Shown piece after piece: positions 49,840 through 61,019 of a stretch of 64,000 nucleotides of DNA; within the stretch, counting starts at the first letter, position 1, and each line of letters opens with the position of its first letter. The stretch spans positions 37,314,464 to 37,378,463 of the forward strand of contig CM035162.1 in the NCBI GenBank assembly GCA_020205615.1. The letters are read 5' to 3'. The notes under the pieces are model-generated. The model had not been told where the DNA came from and ran no database searches. It was given only the letters and a program-made list of their open reading frames with translations. The position numbers and the translations under genes are program-made. The DNA comes from Panax quinquefolius. Lineage: Eukaryota; Streptophyta; Magnoliopsida; Apiales; Araliaceae.

Positions 49840-50345
49840 TCGTAACACGTGTCAAATGAGTCTCCTCGAGTTCTTCAAGCTCTTCCCACATTCCTCGCTC
49901 CATTCGAATTTTGTATCTCTACGAAGTCAGTTGCGTTAATGGAATAGCGATTCGAGAATATCCTTCAACGAATCTCGATAATAACCAACTAAGCTTCAGA
50001 AAGCTACGATTTCGATTATCGACTTAGGTTGTTCTCAATCGTGACTCATATCCCAACCTCGATAAGACGTTACAATGACACCTATCGCTTTACTATCGCA
50101 TTTAATATGGTGTCCCCTACGGAGAGTCCGGCTTTTGCATTCCACAAAGGAAGTCACCAGATAAAGGCTCAGTACCAAATTTATAGTTGAATTTTTAACT
50201 CCTCAAGTTCAATAGAGCCATTCGATATGAGATTTTAGAAATGAGTTTTCAGACCGGGTTCAAAGTCGATACAAAATTTAATATCACTTTTGGGAGTAAG
50301 CCAAGAAATTCTTCAGAAATACATCAGAAAATCAATAACAACAGA
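49840..50345 (-). pseudogene. Reverse transcriptase remnants, interior 2
   Basis: Same two RT pieces as interior 1 (RT N-terminus near 50230-50170, connection near 49990-49860), with different indels. The catalytic core is absent here too, so the deletion predates the duplication. Confidence 0.72.
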
Positions 50346-50589
50346 ATATTATTCAAATCGACGTGTCTTTATTCAAATCCATAACATGGACTAAGAAAAC
50401 TTGACATCCGTAATAAACGAATGACTTCATGGCTTGATATGAAAATGTTTGACTACAATGGTTTGATTGCTTGAATTCAATAACAAAGTTGCTTAGGAAT
50501 ATGAAAACTAACAACCTTACGTAAAGTAATCAATTTTGCATTGATGAGTAGTTAACCTTAAAATCACATCAAAAGCAAATATCTCTATG

Positions 50590-50790
50590 TAAATAAGGTT
50601 AATGTGTAATGTGACAAGTGCCAACCTGAATCAAGCAAGATTTCTAAACAACGGATGTAATGAAAGTTTCTCCTAATGGAGTCTCCATAAATAGGTCAAA
50701 GTCTAATTTCTCCGTAGTCAAGTTCAAACGCTGAGCGCAAGCAAGAGAGATAAAAGAATGGGTAGAACCAGATTCAGTAAGGTATAAACT
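50590..50790 (-). pseudogene. Aspartic protease remnant, interior 2
   Basis: Collinear with 44690-44895 (the STHSF to LGETF region), frame-broken. Confidence 0.65.
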
Positions 50791-50829
50791 TCGCAAGAAT
50801 TTATAATTAACTAACCTGCGCTAACTTCG

Positions 50830-52050
50830 TCGGGTTCTCTCATTTTGACCGGTCACGACAAACGCCTTCCAGAATCGCTGACTTTGACTTTTTCGGGACA
50901 ATCTTTTGAATCACCATTCCCTCACTGAACTCGGTTTTCATACCGCATAATCTCGAAAGCGATATGTCCTTCCTTTCCACAATTATAGCATACCTTAAAC
51001 TGTTGTGGGCGCTTTGAATGATATGTCCTCTTTTCCGTGATTTGTAATATATAACCGGTGGTCGTTTCTCCTCCTTAGAACCGCTTCACATAAGACCGCT
51101 CGCGTCTTCACACGGTCGTTGTTGTTAAATCTCCTCTTTTAAAATCTCCTCCGACTCGCTTCTTCTATTTTCATGGCCTACGATTACACCAGAGTGGTTA
51201 CCATTTTGTCCATATTCTTCTTTCTCCGCTGGTTATCGTTATTCGATGATCGCTATCTTCTAGAGATGATCCTCGGTTATGGTCCCTCGGTTGAACGTAC
51301 TCGTTATCTCGCTTCTAACAATCGAGCCTCGCTGACAACATCGAATAGAGAGAAAATTTATGAGAAATGAGATATCGACGTATGTCGGGTTTCAAACCTC
51401 TCTAAACATCCGCGTCATACGCTCCTCATTCTCCACCAAATGAGGTGCAAACCGATAACTCCGCGAACTTCGCCAGATCGGGACACCGCCATGTTATTCT
51501 CGCCTCCAGCCTAATAAACTCCACTTCCTTCATACGATTTAATACTTTCGTGGAAGTACTTGTCATTGAATCGCTTTCAAATGTCTCCCATGACATGCCG
51601 AAAGGCAAATTGGATGGTACGCTTCATGTGACTCCCACCAAGAATCCGCCTCGCCACGGAACATAAAGGTAGCGAATGGAACCTTCGTTTCTCCGCATCC
51701 CAAGACATCGAATATCTTGGTAATTTGTTTGACCCATGTTTCCGCCTTTAATCGGATCCGCTTTCCTTAAATTCGTGGTCCCAACTCTTTGAATCGCTTG
51801 GTCATTGTGACAACCCGTGAATTGCTATCATTTCTCCTCAGATTTTGAACACGAGTCTCCTCGTCTGATTTTGCATGAATCGCAAAAAGCTTCTAAACAT
51901 CCCCTCGCTCATCATCTCGCTTCGGTGGTGTTGTTCACAGGAGGTACATTGTCACTGCTGCACGTTCTCCTCGTTGGTAAAAGACAGCATCTCCACGGCC
52001 TCATTTACTCCATCGTTAATATTCTCAACGACATTCTCAAACATCGCCAT
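50830..52050 (-). pseudogene. Gag polyprotein remnant, interior 2
   Basis: Collinear with 44946-46160: ATG at 52050, a MSWETFESDS and RMKEVEFIRLEARITW segment at 51590-51490, FAELSV near 51450, and a damaged zinc-knuckle region near 51000-50940. It has its own set of short indels relative to interior 1, so neither copy encodes gag. Confidence 0.83.
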
Positions 52051-52201
52051 AAAACAAGGGTTAATTAAGGAAATCAATATATCACATAATATCCCTATAT
52101 ATCGACCAACTAACAAATAAGCTTAGTAGACACACTAACAAGGATTTACTCGCTCTCCCTCCTAGTTCTATTCCCGATCTCCGCCAAAGATCATATCCCT
52201 A

Positions 52202-52214
52202 AGCTCGATACCAA
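52202..52214 (-). promoter_or_regulatory. Primer-binding site, interior 2 (corrupted)
   Basis: TGGTATCGAGCTTAGG on the minus strand. It lacks the AG of TGGTATCAGAGC, exactly as at 32888-32898. Confidence 0.7.
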
Positions 52215-52215
52215 C

Positions 52216-55050
52216 CGCGACGCCCCCAAAATAGGTCCATTACATCCAACCCATTCGAGTCGCCAAATACATGGTATGTAAATAACTACAACTTTATTAA
52301 TACATTTATGCAAAAATACAACATATAACTGTGAGTTTAAATACAATTATTGTCTTCTAGACAATAGCCACACGCAAATAAATCCTCATCAAAATTATTG
52401 ATACATTATTTTACAAAATGGTGAGGACTACTAAACAACTCTCTCTAGAACCTTCATTCCATACCCCGACTAAGTACTCGCTACATTCTCGCCTCCCGAG
52501 AAGAAAAATGGAACAAAAAGGAAAAGGGTGAGCTCAACTAGCCCAAGAAAGAATATTATAACTAAGATAATATACAACAAATTATCGTTAGCCTTCAACA
52601 GGAAAAATCTAATGTAATACAATAGACAACAAGTTTTAAATCAATATTCGCAATGAAATAATAATTCATTAGAAGAGTTAAGTAGAGAATGCAAACTACT
52701 ATCTTCTATGTATGAATTTAAAAGTTTATCGTCGATATTTTATCCTCGTAACATCAATCAAATATATATATGGAATCAAATATTCATCTTTGCACTACTA
52801 TGTGCCAAAGATATTCATCACCGGGTCATGTTCATCTAAACACTGCTCATCTTTGCACTACGGCCAAAGATATTAATCACTTCATCATGTTCATCTCAAC
52901 ACCTATTCATTTTTGCACTACTAGCCAAAGATATTCATCAAGAAATCATTCATCTTTGCACTACTACGTGCCAAAGATATTCAAAGAATATCATCATTTA
53001 GGACCGAGGATGATGAAAAATATTTTAAAGGAAACGAATCCGGTGAAACAAAAGAACAATATTAAGGATTCAGATTTTAAACAATCCAAGTTCAAAATAC
53101 TTCATAAGTAATCGTAGTGGAGTAAAATTCAAGAATGATCAAAACATGGATACAATCAAAGCTAGTATCCATAATAGATATTTTGGATGAAAAGAAAAAA
53201 TTTCATTTTTTGATGAATAGTGTCGATTCGTGAATAAGATCAGATATCGTGAATAGTGTCGATACGTGAATAGTAACTCGACACCAAAAAATAGAAATTT
53301 CACAAAAAACATCATCACGCTTCGTGAATAGTACTCGTGAATAAGTAACTCGTGAATAGTAACTCTGAATAAGAACTCGTGAATAGTAACTCATGAATAA
53401 GAACTCATGAATAGTAACCCCGCCATGAAAAGTTCCAAATTTGATAAAATTTCCAATCAATATTTTGGCATAATGATATTGAAGAAATAATATCATTTTC
53501 GAATAAAATAACATCCCTTACCTCGAAAAGACAAGATTCTAGTTGAAACACCTGATATAAAGCTATGACTTGAACTTGCAATCAGATAGCAACACTCAAA
53601 GTATACTCAAAATACTCACAAGAATACGCCGATAATATAGAGAGAGAAAACTTCAGCTTTTGGTGTGATTTTCAATTCTAACCCAAACACCTATTTATAG
53701 GAAAATGCTTAGAACACCAAAGTAGAAAATTTAATAAATTAATATTATTTATTTTTCCACATCTTCCTACGCATCCAAGAATCTAAATTCAGCCTCTAAG
53801 CACATGTTAAAGATGCCCACCAAACACAAAAAATGTTTTTCTTATTTAAATTATTTTAAACTTCCAAAATCAATTATTTTGAACTTCTAACTTCAATAAT
53901 TCATAATAAATAGCCCTTTTATCAGAAAATTGAAATCTCGAGACTTTTTATAGGAAATTCAATTCTCTACAACTTTGCGTAAGAAAGTTTTTCCAAATTC
54001 CAAACAAAAATCGACCGAAATCCTCAAACAGACGATTTTTACAAAGCTATAATCAAATTTCTGGCCAATAATTGTGTCCACCAAACACACAAAATATGTG
54101 TTAAACATTTAATGCCACAAAAATACTCTTCATCCTCATATACTCATATATCCCACATTCATTATAAAATATCACCGTTAATATATTATTAAAATAATAT
54201 ATTTAAATGAATTATTTTATTGTAAAAAATAAAATATTAATTTTCAACAATTGTCACATTAAAATTTTCTCCATCTATATCCACATAAAATCAATATTTT
54301 CCTCATCATATAAATCAATAATTAATTATTCACAAATAATATTACAGAATCACAAGATCGCAACTGTGCCGCTCCTCAGAAAGAGGGGCTTTCCAATAAG
54401 GATCTCTCCTTACTTGGCGCGCAATTAGGTGACCAAACCTCTCCTTAGATGTAACTTTCTAGACATTTGCCAATAATGTTATCCAATAATATTATTCAGA
54501 TAATATGAATTATTGTCTCGATAATGGAAAATACTATGTAATGACAATTTAATGAAACAACAAAGAATATAAAATATCAATGCAAAGAATTATTGAATCA
54601 ATAAAATAAAACATCGAATAAAGAATTATCGTAACAATTATCGTGAGTAAAGGCCTTCTTACGTAAGAATCAATAATTGGTGCAATACTGTGCTATTGCT
54701 CAACAAACGCAGTATTAGTGTGTTTTAACCACCGGGTATTCCAACAAAGATAATTCAGAATAACTACGCCGTTATTTATAAACAACTTATATTTGTCGTT
54801 TTCTTCATCCAATCTTTTTAGTTATGGGCCCAAAAGATCAAGGCCAGCATTTAATATTCCCCGACACGCATTTAATATTCCACCACCAAATATTTCCCGA
54901 CAATAATGAATATTTTATAACCACTTGCTTATTCAAATATTTCATGTATTTTACCCATAACTATCCACATTAATCAAATCAACCCTTACTATTTCAAAAT
55001 AATAAATAGAGGAAAATAAATTTCATTTATTAATAATTTGGGGTCTTACA
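52216..55050 (-). mobile_element. LTR C, 5' LTR of compound element
   Basis: CGCGACGCCCCC to GGGGTCTTACA. Hairpin repeats about 52783-52985, minisatellite about 53212-53418. Confidence 0.92.
53692..53699 (-). promoter_or_regulatory. TATA box of LTR C
   Basis: CTATAAATAGG on the minus strand. Being in the 5' LTR, it would drive transcription of the compound element leftwards. Confidence 0.55.
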
Positions 55051-55055
55051 CACAT
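55051..55055. repeat. Target-site duplication CACAT, right copy
   Basis: CACAT directly after GGGGTCTTACA, matching 40435-40439. Confidence 0.92.
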
Positions 55056-55604
55056 GCTATATCAACTAGGTCTAGATTTGAATATCCTCTCTCGATTCCA
55101 TACAAATCCACAAAGAATTATTGATCAAGAAATTCAAAGATTCAAGCTTCAAATCAATATAGATAAACTGGAAATAACTTATTAAATTGGAAATCAAAGT
55201 TTACAAAATCATAGATTCACTTAACGATCCATCATAAGCCTAAAAAGTGAATTAGTTCATAATAAATGAAATAAACACTGAATAAATCATGGAAATCATT
55301 CTTCCAATTACAAATAATAGCCTAAGATGAAGAATATTGAAAAACACCCTTCACATAGCCTAGAATCGCAATCGTCTCAAATATCTCCTTGAAATACTCC
55401 TCCAACGCTTGCTTAGAAAAACTGAGATTAATCTTCGTAATTTGCCTTGTGTGTCTTTAATCCCATTGTTTTTTGATAATTATATACTTCAACATGTATT
55501 TTGATTACAATTCCATGCCAAAATGAGTCCCAAATCATCACTATCACTTAAACTCCACGTTTGTAGCATTAGAAACCAACTAGGAGACCTTATATTTTCG
55601 TACC

Positions 55605-55735
55605 CAAGCCCCAGCTTGCCTTTTCCCTTTGTAATAGCAAGACCCAGCTTGCTAGCAATCTGCTAAACCGCCCAGGACCCAAGCCCCGACTTGCTATCAA
55701 GGCTAAAAAGGGCAAGCCCCAGCTTGCCTACCTTC
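55605..55735. repeat. Cluster of AAGCCCCAGCTTG palindromes in the Athila LTR
   Basis: Four to five copies of CAAGCCCCAGCTTG or CAAGCCCCGACTTG separated by 20-45 bp. The same motif clusters at 59280-59450. Confidence 0.8.
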
Positions 55736-56244
55736 TGGAAATCTGCTGTAACATCCTCTGCTAAAACTACCATAACTTCTGATTCGGGAGGAGTTACAAG
55801 GCCCGCCACCTATCAAATCGAAGCTATCGACGAGCTATAAAACTTTTATTCTTTGAGTTTTAGAAATAACGAACGGATGAAGGTCAAAATTGCACTGGAA
55901 GTATCTGCTGCTGTGTAATGACAAACAAAACAACTCTTAGCTTTATCTTTGTTGATAAAAAGGCCATACTCTCGCATCCGAACTTCCGATTGGAAGGATA
56001 CAAGACGTTCCGGAAAGCCAATAAAAAGTTCCACGACATAGTTCAAGTTCCACGCCAAGAATATGAAATACACATAAAATGAACATGAAGGCCCGAACGA
56101 TATTCGGAATTGTTTTTCCTTGCAATTTCATACCAATAGTTGCTCACTCAGCTTCCAAGCATATAATCTATAAAAGGGAAACAAAATGCATGAAAAGTAA
56201 CTAAGAAACACGAGATTAAGCAAATAATTCAATTAATAGATGCC

Positions 56245-56273
56245 TGATAAGTAGGTATAACACCTACTTATCA
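56245..56273. repeat. Terminal hairpin of the Athila LTR
   Basis: TGATAAGTAGGT, five-base loop, ACCTACTTATCA: perfect 12-bp arms at the very start of the LTR (minus strand), touching the polypurine tract. Confidence 0.9.
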
Positions 56274-56290
56274 AATACCCCCAAACTTAA
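56274..56290 (-). promoter_or_regulatory. Polypurine tract of the Athila-like element
   Basis: TTAAGTTTGGGGGTATT on the minus strand directly before the LTR start TGATAAG. AAGTTTGGGGG is the usual tract of Athila/Tat elements. Confidence 0.85.
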
Positions 56291-57588
56291 ACCTTTGCTT
56301 GTCCTTAAGCAAAAACAAAGCAAAAATGCAATGCAAAGCAAAGCAATGGAATGCAACTAATCTATATGCTTACGAATCTAGCAATAATGAGAAAAACAAG
56401 TCTTTTTAGCCCGGCCTCAGAGAAATCAAGTAAACATGATAATACATCATATCAAAACTCATCAGTAATTTCTCAATCAATCATCAAATCTTAAACTGTT
56501 ATTACTGATATAGTGCGTGTGTGCTCAACAACAATGCTATCTGATATAATGCTAAATACAACACATAATGGATCTCTTTAAAGGCATCATATAGTGTAAA
56601 CTCACAAAAATTCATGAATAAGCTAGATCAAAATAAAGTCAAACTTCCACCAAATTCAAGAGTCCAATCCGGGATACTTATGATTTACTTCGCATTACAG
56701 GGGCTTTTTGCTCTTTTCCCGTTTAATTTTTTAATTTTTTTATTTTTTTAACCATGACTGTGCAATGTCTCATTCCATTAAGCTAACAGTGCTACCCCTT
56801 AGCGAGGTTTGACCAACGACTCCTGAGACCATCTAAGACCTTAGGGCGCTAGGTGTAAAGACAATCCCCTCGAGCGTACTTGCTCAAGTAACAAAGGCCC
56901 CGAAACAAGACTAGCCACGATATTTTTTTTCCAGCAATTTTTATGATTTTTTTTCTTCTTTTTTTTTAAGCTTATACATCCCAAATTTTTCCCCCAAACT
57001 TAAGTTTTTGTCTAAATTTAACCATCTTCGCCTGTTCATGTCTTTCATTTATTCAAACTAATATTATCCTTAAGAAGTCAATTATGTATCAATTTAAACT
57101 TAATCAGTCAAAAAGTTGTCTCTAACGTACTAACCTGATTATACCAGTTTCAAATAGGAAAAGATTCAATTCATAACAATAAATCATATTAAAGTTCTAA
57201 TAATCAGTACTATACTTGTCTACTCAATCCCATTCTCATCATTGGCCAAAATAGACTGTAACTATCAAACAGCTGGACTCATGCAAGATGAACATAGTAA
57301 CTAACTATTATTTTTGAATTTTTGATTTTTTTTAGATAATATGTGATAAACATAACATGATTGCAAAGATAAATAAAAACTATTTACATTCCTAAGCTAC
57401 TATGCAACTACATGATTACATGAATGCAACATTTAATAATCCTAAACATAAACAATGAACTAACATATGCAAACCTAGCTAATGAAATTAAATATGCAAC
57501 ATGCAACTAAATCCCCCAAACTTAAAAATTACAATGCCCTCATTGTATAGATAAAGCGATAAATAAGAGAGGACTTCCTTGTAATCGC
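56291..57588 (-). other. 3' untranslated region of the Athila-like element
   Basis: No coding signal. It holds two further copies of the AAGTTTGGGGG motif (minus strand, near 56991 and 57513) and poly-T/poly-A stretches near 56730 and 56940. The conserved-looking block 56755-56920 resembles sequence often seen downstream of the env-like ORF in this group. Confidence 0.6.
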
Positions 57589-58814
57589 CTAAGTCTGGGT
57601 TGGTGGTGTCTGTTGTTCTTCATCGGAATCACTGGGTGGGAACCTTGGCATTGGGGCTGGTTGCTGGTATAGGAATTGGGCATTGGGATTGAAGCTCTAG
57701 AGCGCCGCGTTCAAGGAGGCGAAAGATAGATTCATGGCCTCAAACATGTGGTCCTGTCTCGCTGCTAGTCCTGCATTTATCTTCGTGCCTCCCTATTGTG
57801 CTCATCCACTTGTCCTTGAAGGTTGAGGAACTGAGGACTAGATATGCCTCCGGGCTGTGGCGATGTCTCTGTTTCTTGCTCTCCCATTGTCGCATTCTCC
57901 TGAAACTCATCGTCATCCGAGGTGTCCTCAGCGTCAGCCTCATCTTCCGAGGCTGAGGGAAATACAAATCCTACTCCTCTCGGGTGCGACTCGCCTCCGG
58001 GCCACACCGCATATCTTGCAATCATTCTCGAGTCGAGTGTCCGAAGCGGCATCTGGGTTATCTCATCATCTGACCATCGAACTCCTGCCTGTATACACAA
58101 CCCACAAATGAGTGATGGGTGTGGCAATCCGCCAGAGAATGGTCCTCGAAGGCATCTTTAGATTGAAAAGTTGATTATAGCCCCTATGTCGATGATGAAA
58201 TCTTGTACCATGGCATACAAGAGTACTGCCTTATCCTTGGGCACATCTGACGTGTGTGTAGATGGAAGTAACTTAGAGCACAGAAATGCGTACCATATCT
58301 TCCCATATCGGCTGATATCCTTACTGTGAAAGGCAGTGCCTCCATGATTTGATTTGGTCCATGAGGTACCCGACTTTGTCATCTCCTTCATAATAGCCTC
58401 ATAATCTGGATCATTGTCACGTAAGTGTTGGTACTGGTAATGTCTCAACACTCGTAACTGATAGTACGTGTTAATGGCGTCGGTACTGAAAGGAACTAAC
58501 CTACCCCGTACAAACGCATTGAAGGGGGCCTTATCCTCTGCGTTAGCGTAGAATTCTTTGACCACACTCACAACTACGGCCTCGGGCTTTGCTGTGAATT
58601 TATTCCAACCTTTTTGATATATTTGTTGCATCATTTCTCCATCCACAGGCTCAGGTGCCAACCCCCGCTCAGGTGTGAGTGATTTTGTCACCATATAGTC
58701 GTAACGGTCGGCGGCGACGACACTTATGAATTTTCACTTATCAAAGGTTTGTGTTGGTGGTGTGGCCCCCGAACTCTCTCCTCGTTTCCTCTTTGATGCC
58801 GGTTTTGGTGCCAT
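57589..58814 (-). pseudogene. Env-like ORF of the Athila-like element (plant transposon-protein domain)
   Basis: From ATG at 58814 (MAPKPASKRKRGESS, a basic start like a nuclear signal) to TAG at 57589, about 408 codons. Residues about 30-270 match the putative plant transposon protein domain found downstream of pol in Athila-type elements: FISVVAADRYDYM, VVSVVKEFYANAEDK, AFVRGRLVPFSTDAINTYY and GLPHPSLICGLCIQAGV. An acidic tail follows (SEDEADAEDTSDDDEF), then a Pro-rich end. Breaks: TGA at 58734, TAA at 58158, a frameshift near 57779 and TAG at 57697. Its function is not established, and I see no clear transmembrane segment. Confidence 0.82.
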
Positions 58815-59793
58815 TGATTTGGAATTGATGAGTTTTTCCCCCAAACTTTACTTAAGAAATTTGTCGAACACTTGGTGTGCGAGACTTGAAATTCCCACAA
58901 ACTTGGTGATTTGGCTCAAACTATGGTGATAGAACTTGAGGAGTTAGAAAACAACTTCTACTTTCAGTATATTTCCAGGTTGGTTGTAGAGATTTGCACA
59001 AACCCTATCCTCAAACTTCCAACTTGGTGTGAATTGATGTTGTTAGATTGTTAGGTGAAGGGTGGTTTTATAGAAAGGAGTTTATGTATGGAATAATGGG
59101 TGAGTAGGTTGAAGGAGTGGGTAGGTGTTTGATTGTTGTGAGGAGATGGGAATTAAAGTGCAAGTTCGTGGGTGTACGTTGAGAAGGATTAGGATTGCAG
59201 GAAGTTGAAGTGCAAAGAGAGTGGGATATCATGGCTGCAATGTTATAACTGCCGTAACCTCCTTTCAAATTTCGGACCCCCAAGCCCTGACTTGACTATA
59301 TCCTGTTAACGCAGTATGCCCCCAAGCCCCGGCTTGGTCTTTGTGCTGTGAGGGGCAAGCCCGGCTTGGTGCTCTTCTGCCATTGTCTATTGAATCCAGC
59401 CCCAGCTTGTCTTTTGTGCTTTGATGGGCAAGCCCCGGCTTGCTAGTAAACTGTTATTGCTCCTTAATATGCTAGTGCACTATATGTTTCCTCTTCCATG
59501 CCTCAGGTGCATCCCATAGCTTTTTGAGTACCTGATCAACATGAAAAACATACTCATAAGTAGATATTAAGTAAATTTAAACATGGAGGGTAATATTATT
59601 TAAATTTCAAATATACCTTAAATACTATTTAATGAATTGACATGACTATATTCTAGACCAAATAATATTCTAAACTACCATGTCACTAGCATGGATAAAA
59701 TTACTTAAAACAAGAAAAAGAATAAAAATAAAAATTGGGTTGCCTCCCAGTTAGCGCTTGATTTTAAGTCGTCCAGCCTGACTACTCCCTATT
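58815..59793 (-). other. Spacer between pol and the env-like ORF
   Basis: Non-coding. Contains another AAGTTTGGGGG motif (minus strand, near 58838-58848), the second palindrome cluster (59280-59450), and TGGGTTGCCTCCCAGTTAGC (59736-59755), a block typical of the region after integrase in Athila/Tat elements. Confidence 0.7.
59280..59450. repeat. Cluster of CAAGCCCCGGCTTG palindromes
   Basis: Five copies (59281, 59322, 59358, 59400 and 59430 approximately), each followed by T-rich or CTTTGTGCTGTGAGG-like sequence. Same family as 55605-55735. Confidence 0.8.
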
Positions 59794-60998
59794 TTATGGT
59801 GCATCTGCAAGTGTGATAGCTATGACGTCCGTGTTGGACTCGCCACCCCAATAGTGCTTTAATCTGTGACCGTTGACCTTAAAAGTTTCTAAAGGATTCC
59901 GACTATAGAGTTCAACGGTGCCATGGGAGAACACCCTTTTTATTGTAAATGGCCCGGACCATCTTGACTTAAGCTTGCCTGGGAACAATCTCAATCGTGA
60001 GTTGAATAAAAGGACTGATTGCCCCAGCTCGAATGTTCTTTGCATAATTTTCTGGTCGTGCCATCTCTTGACCTTTTCCTTGTATAACTTGGAATTCTCG
60101 TAGGCTTGAAGACAAAATTCATCGAGCTCATTTAATTGCAGTAATCGCTTTTCTCCTACAGCTGCTTGATCGAAATTAAGTTTCTGAATCGCCCAATAAG
60201 CCTTATCTTTTTGTCAGAACTTTCGCCGGTAAGTGACGAGCCTTTCCAGTATAGTAGTTGATATGGTGACATCGATCGGTGTTTTTATCGCAGCGATCCG
60301 GTGAGGCCCATAATCGTTATCCAACTTGAGCGACCAATCCTTTCGATTTGAATTCACCACTTTTTCCAAGATTCTCTTGACTTTCCTATTCGAGACCTCA
60401 AACTTGTCCTTTGGTTTGGGGATGATAATTATGTAGCTACCTTATGGTTGACCCATACTTTTTGCCAGAGTCGTGAATGACTTGTTGCAAAAGTGACTAC
60501 CTTCATCATCGATAATTGCTCTTGCGCGTGGAACCTTGTGAAAATGTTCTTTAAAGGAATTTGAGGACCACCTTGGCATCGTTTGATGATAATGCTGCAT
60601 CTTCAACCCACTTTTATACGTAGTCCACTGCAAGTAAAATATCGATTGTTCAAAGACGCGACGGAATGGCCCCATGAAATCAATGCCCCATACATCAAAA
60701 AATTTTAACTTCAAGAAATCGTTTAGAGGCATCTCATTCCCGTTTGAAATATTGCCCACCTTTGACATCTATCACATGTTTTAACAAAATGGTGGGCGTC
60801 CTTGAATAGTGTAGGCCAATAAAACCCAGATTGCAACACCTTCGCTGCTGTCCCCTCACTCCCATAATGTCCGCCATACGCAGATGAGTGACACTCATGC
60901 AGAATATTCTTCAATTCACTATAAGGCACACACCTTCTAATCATCTTATCGGCGCACTGTTTGAACAAGTAAGGCTCATCCCACATGTACCATTTCAC
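59794..60998 (-). pseudogene. Athila-like integrase
   Basis: Nearly full-length in order. Zinc-binding N-terminus: LHECHSSAYGGHYGSEGT and KTCDRCQRW (His-His-Cys-Cys). Core: VWGIDFMGPF with the first Asp, then RARAIIDDEGSHFCNKSF with the second. The third catalytic residue is the Glu in KFEVSNRKVKRILEK near 60395-60360. C-terminus: KLKSRWSGPFTIKRVFSHG and KVNGHRLKHYWGG (GPY/F module), ending at 59794. It inserts element cDNA into chromosomes. The middle of the core, the stretch near 60300-60170 and several joints are frameshifted, so it is inactive. Confidence 0.9.
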
Positions 60999-61019
60999 GT
61001 CATGAAGAAACTTCTTTTT

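Larger units (their letters stand above)
40440..55050 (-). mobile_element. Compound gypsy insertion with three LTRs and two interiors (14.6 kb)
   Basis: LTR A 40440-43243, interior 1 43244-46328, LTR B 46329-49160, interior 2 49161-52215, LTR C 52216-55050. The three LTRs (2.80, 2.83, 2.84 kb) and the two interiors (3.09, 3.06 kb) are near-identical copies. Only the outermost edges carry the CACAT duplication, and no duplication lies at the inner joints. It is one insertion enlarged by unequal recombination between LTRs. Coding remnants identify a Ty3/gypsy chromovirus, Tekay/Del-like by inference. Confidence 0.93.
39860..56273 (-). mobile_element. 3' LTR of an Athila-like element, split by the compound insertion
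   Basis: Left piece 39860-40439 starts TGTTGGGTAAAATCC. Right piece 55056-56273 ends in CTACTTATCA beside a polypurine tract. With 40440-55055 removed it is about 1.8 kb, a normal size for Athila LTRs. The motif GTATCGTTCCCACAAAGAC (39931) is of a kind common in these LTRs. On the minus strand it begins with a 12-bp-arm hairpin (56245-56273). The partner 5' LTR lies right of the window. Confidence 0.85.

Noticed and set aside
58726..58929. Plus-strand 67-codon ORF
   Set aside because: Antisense to the start of the env-like ORF and its upstream spacer.
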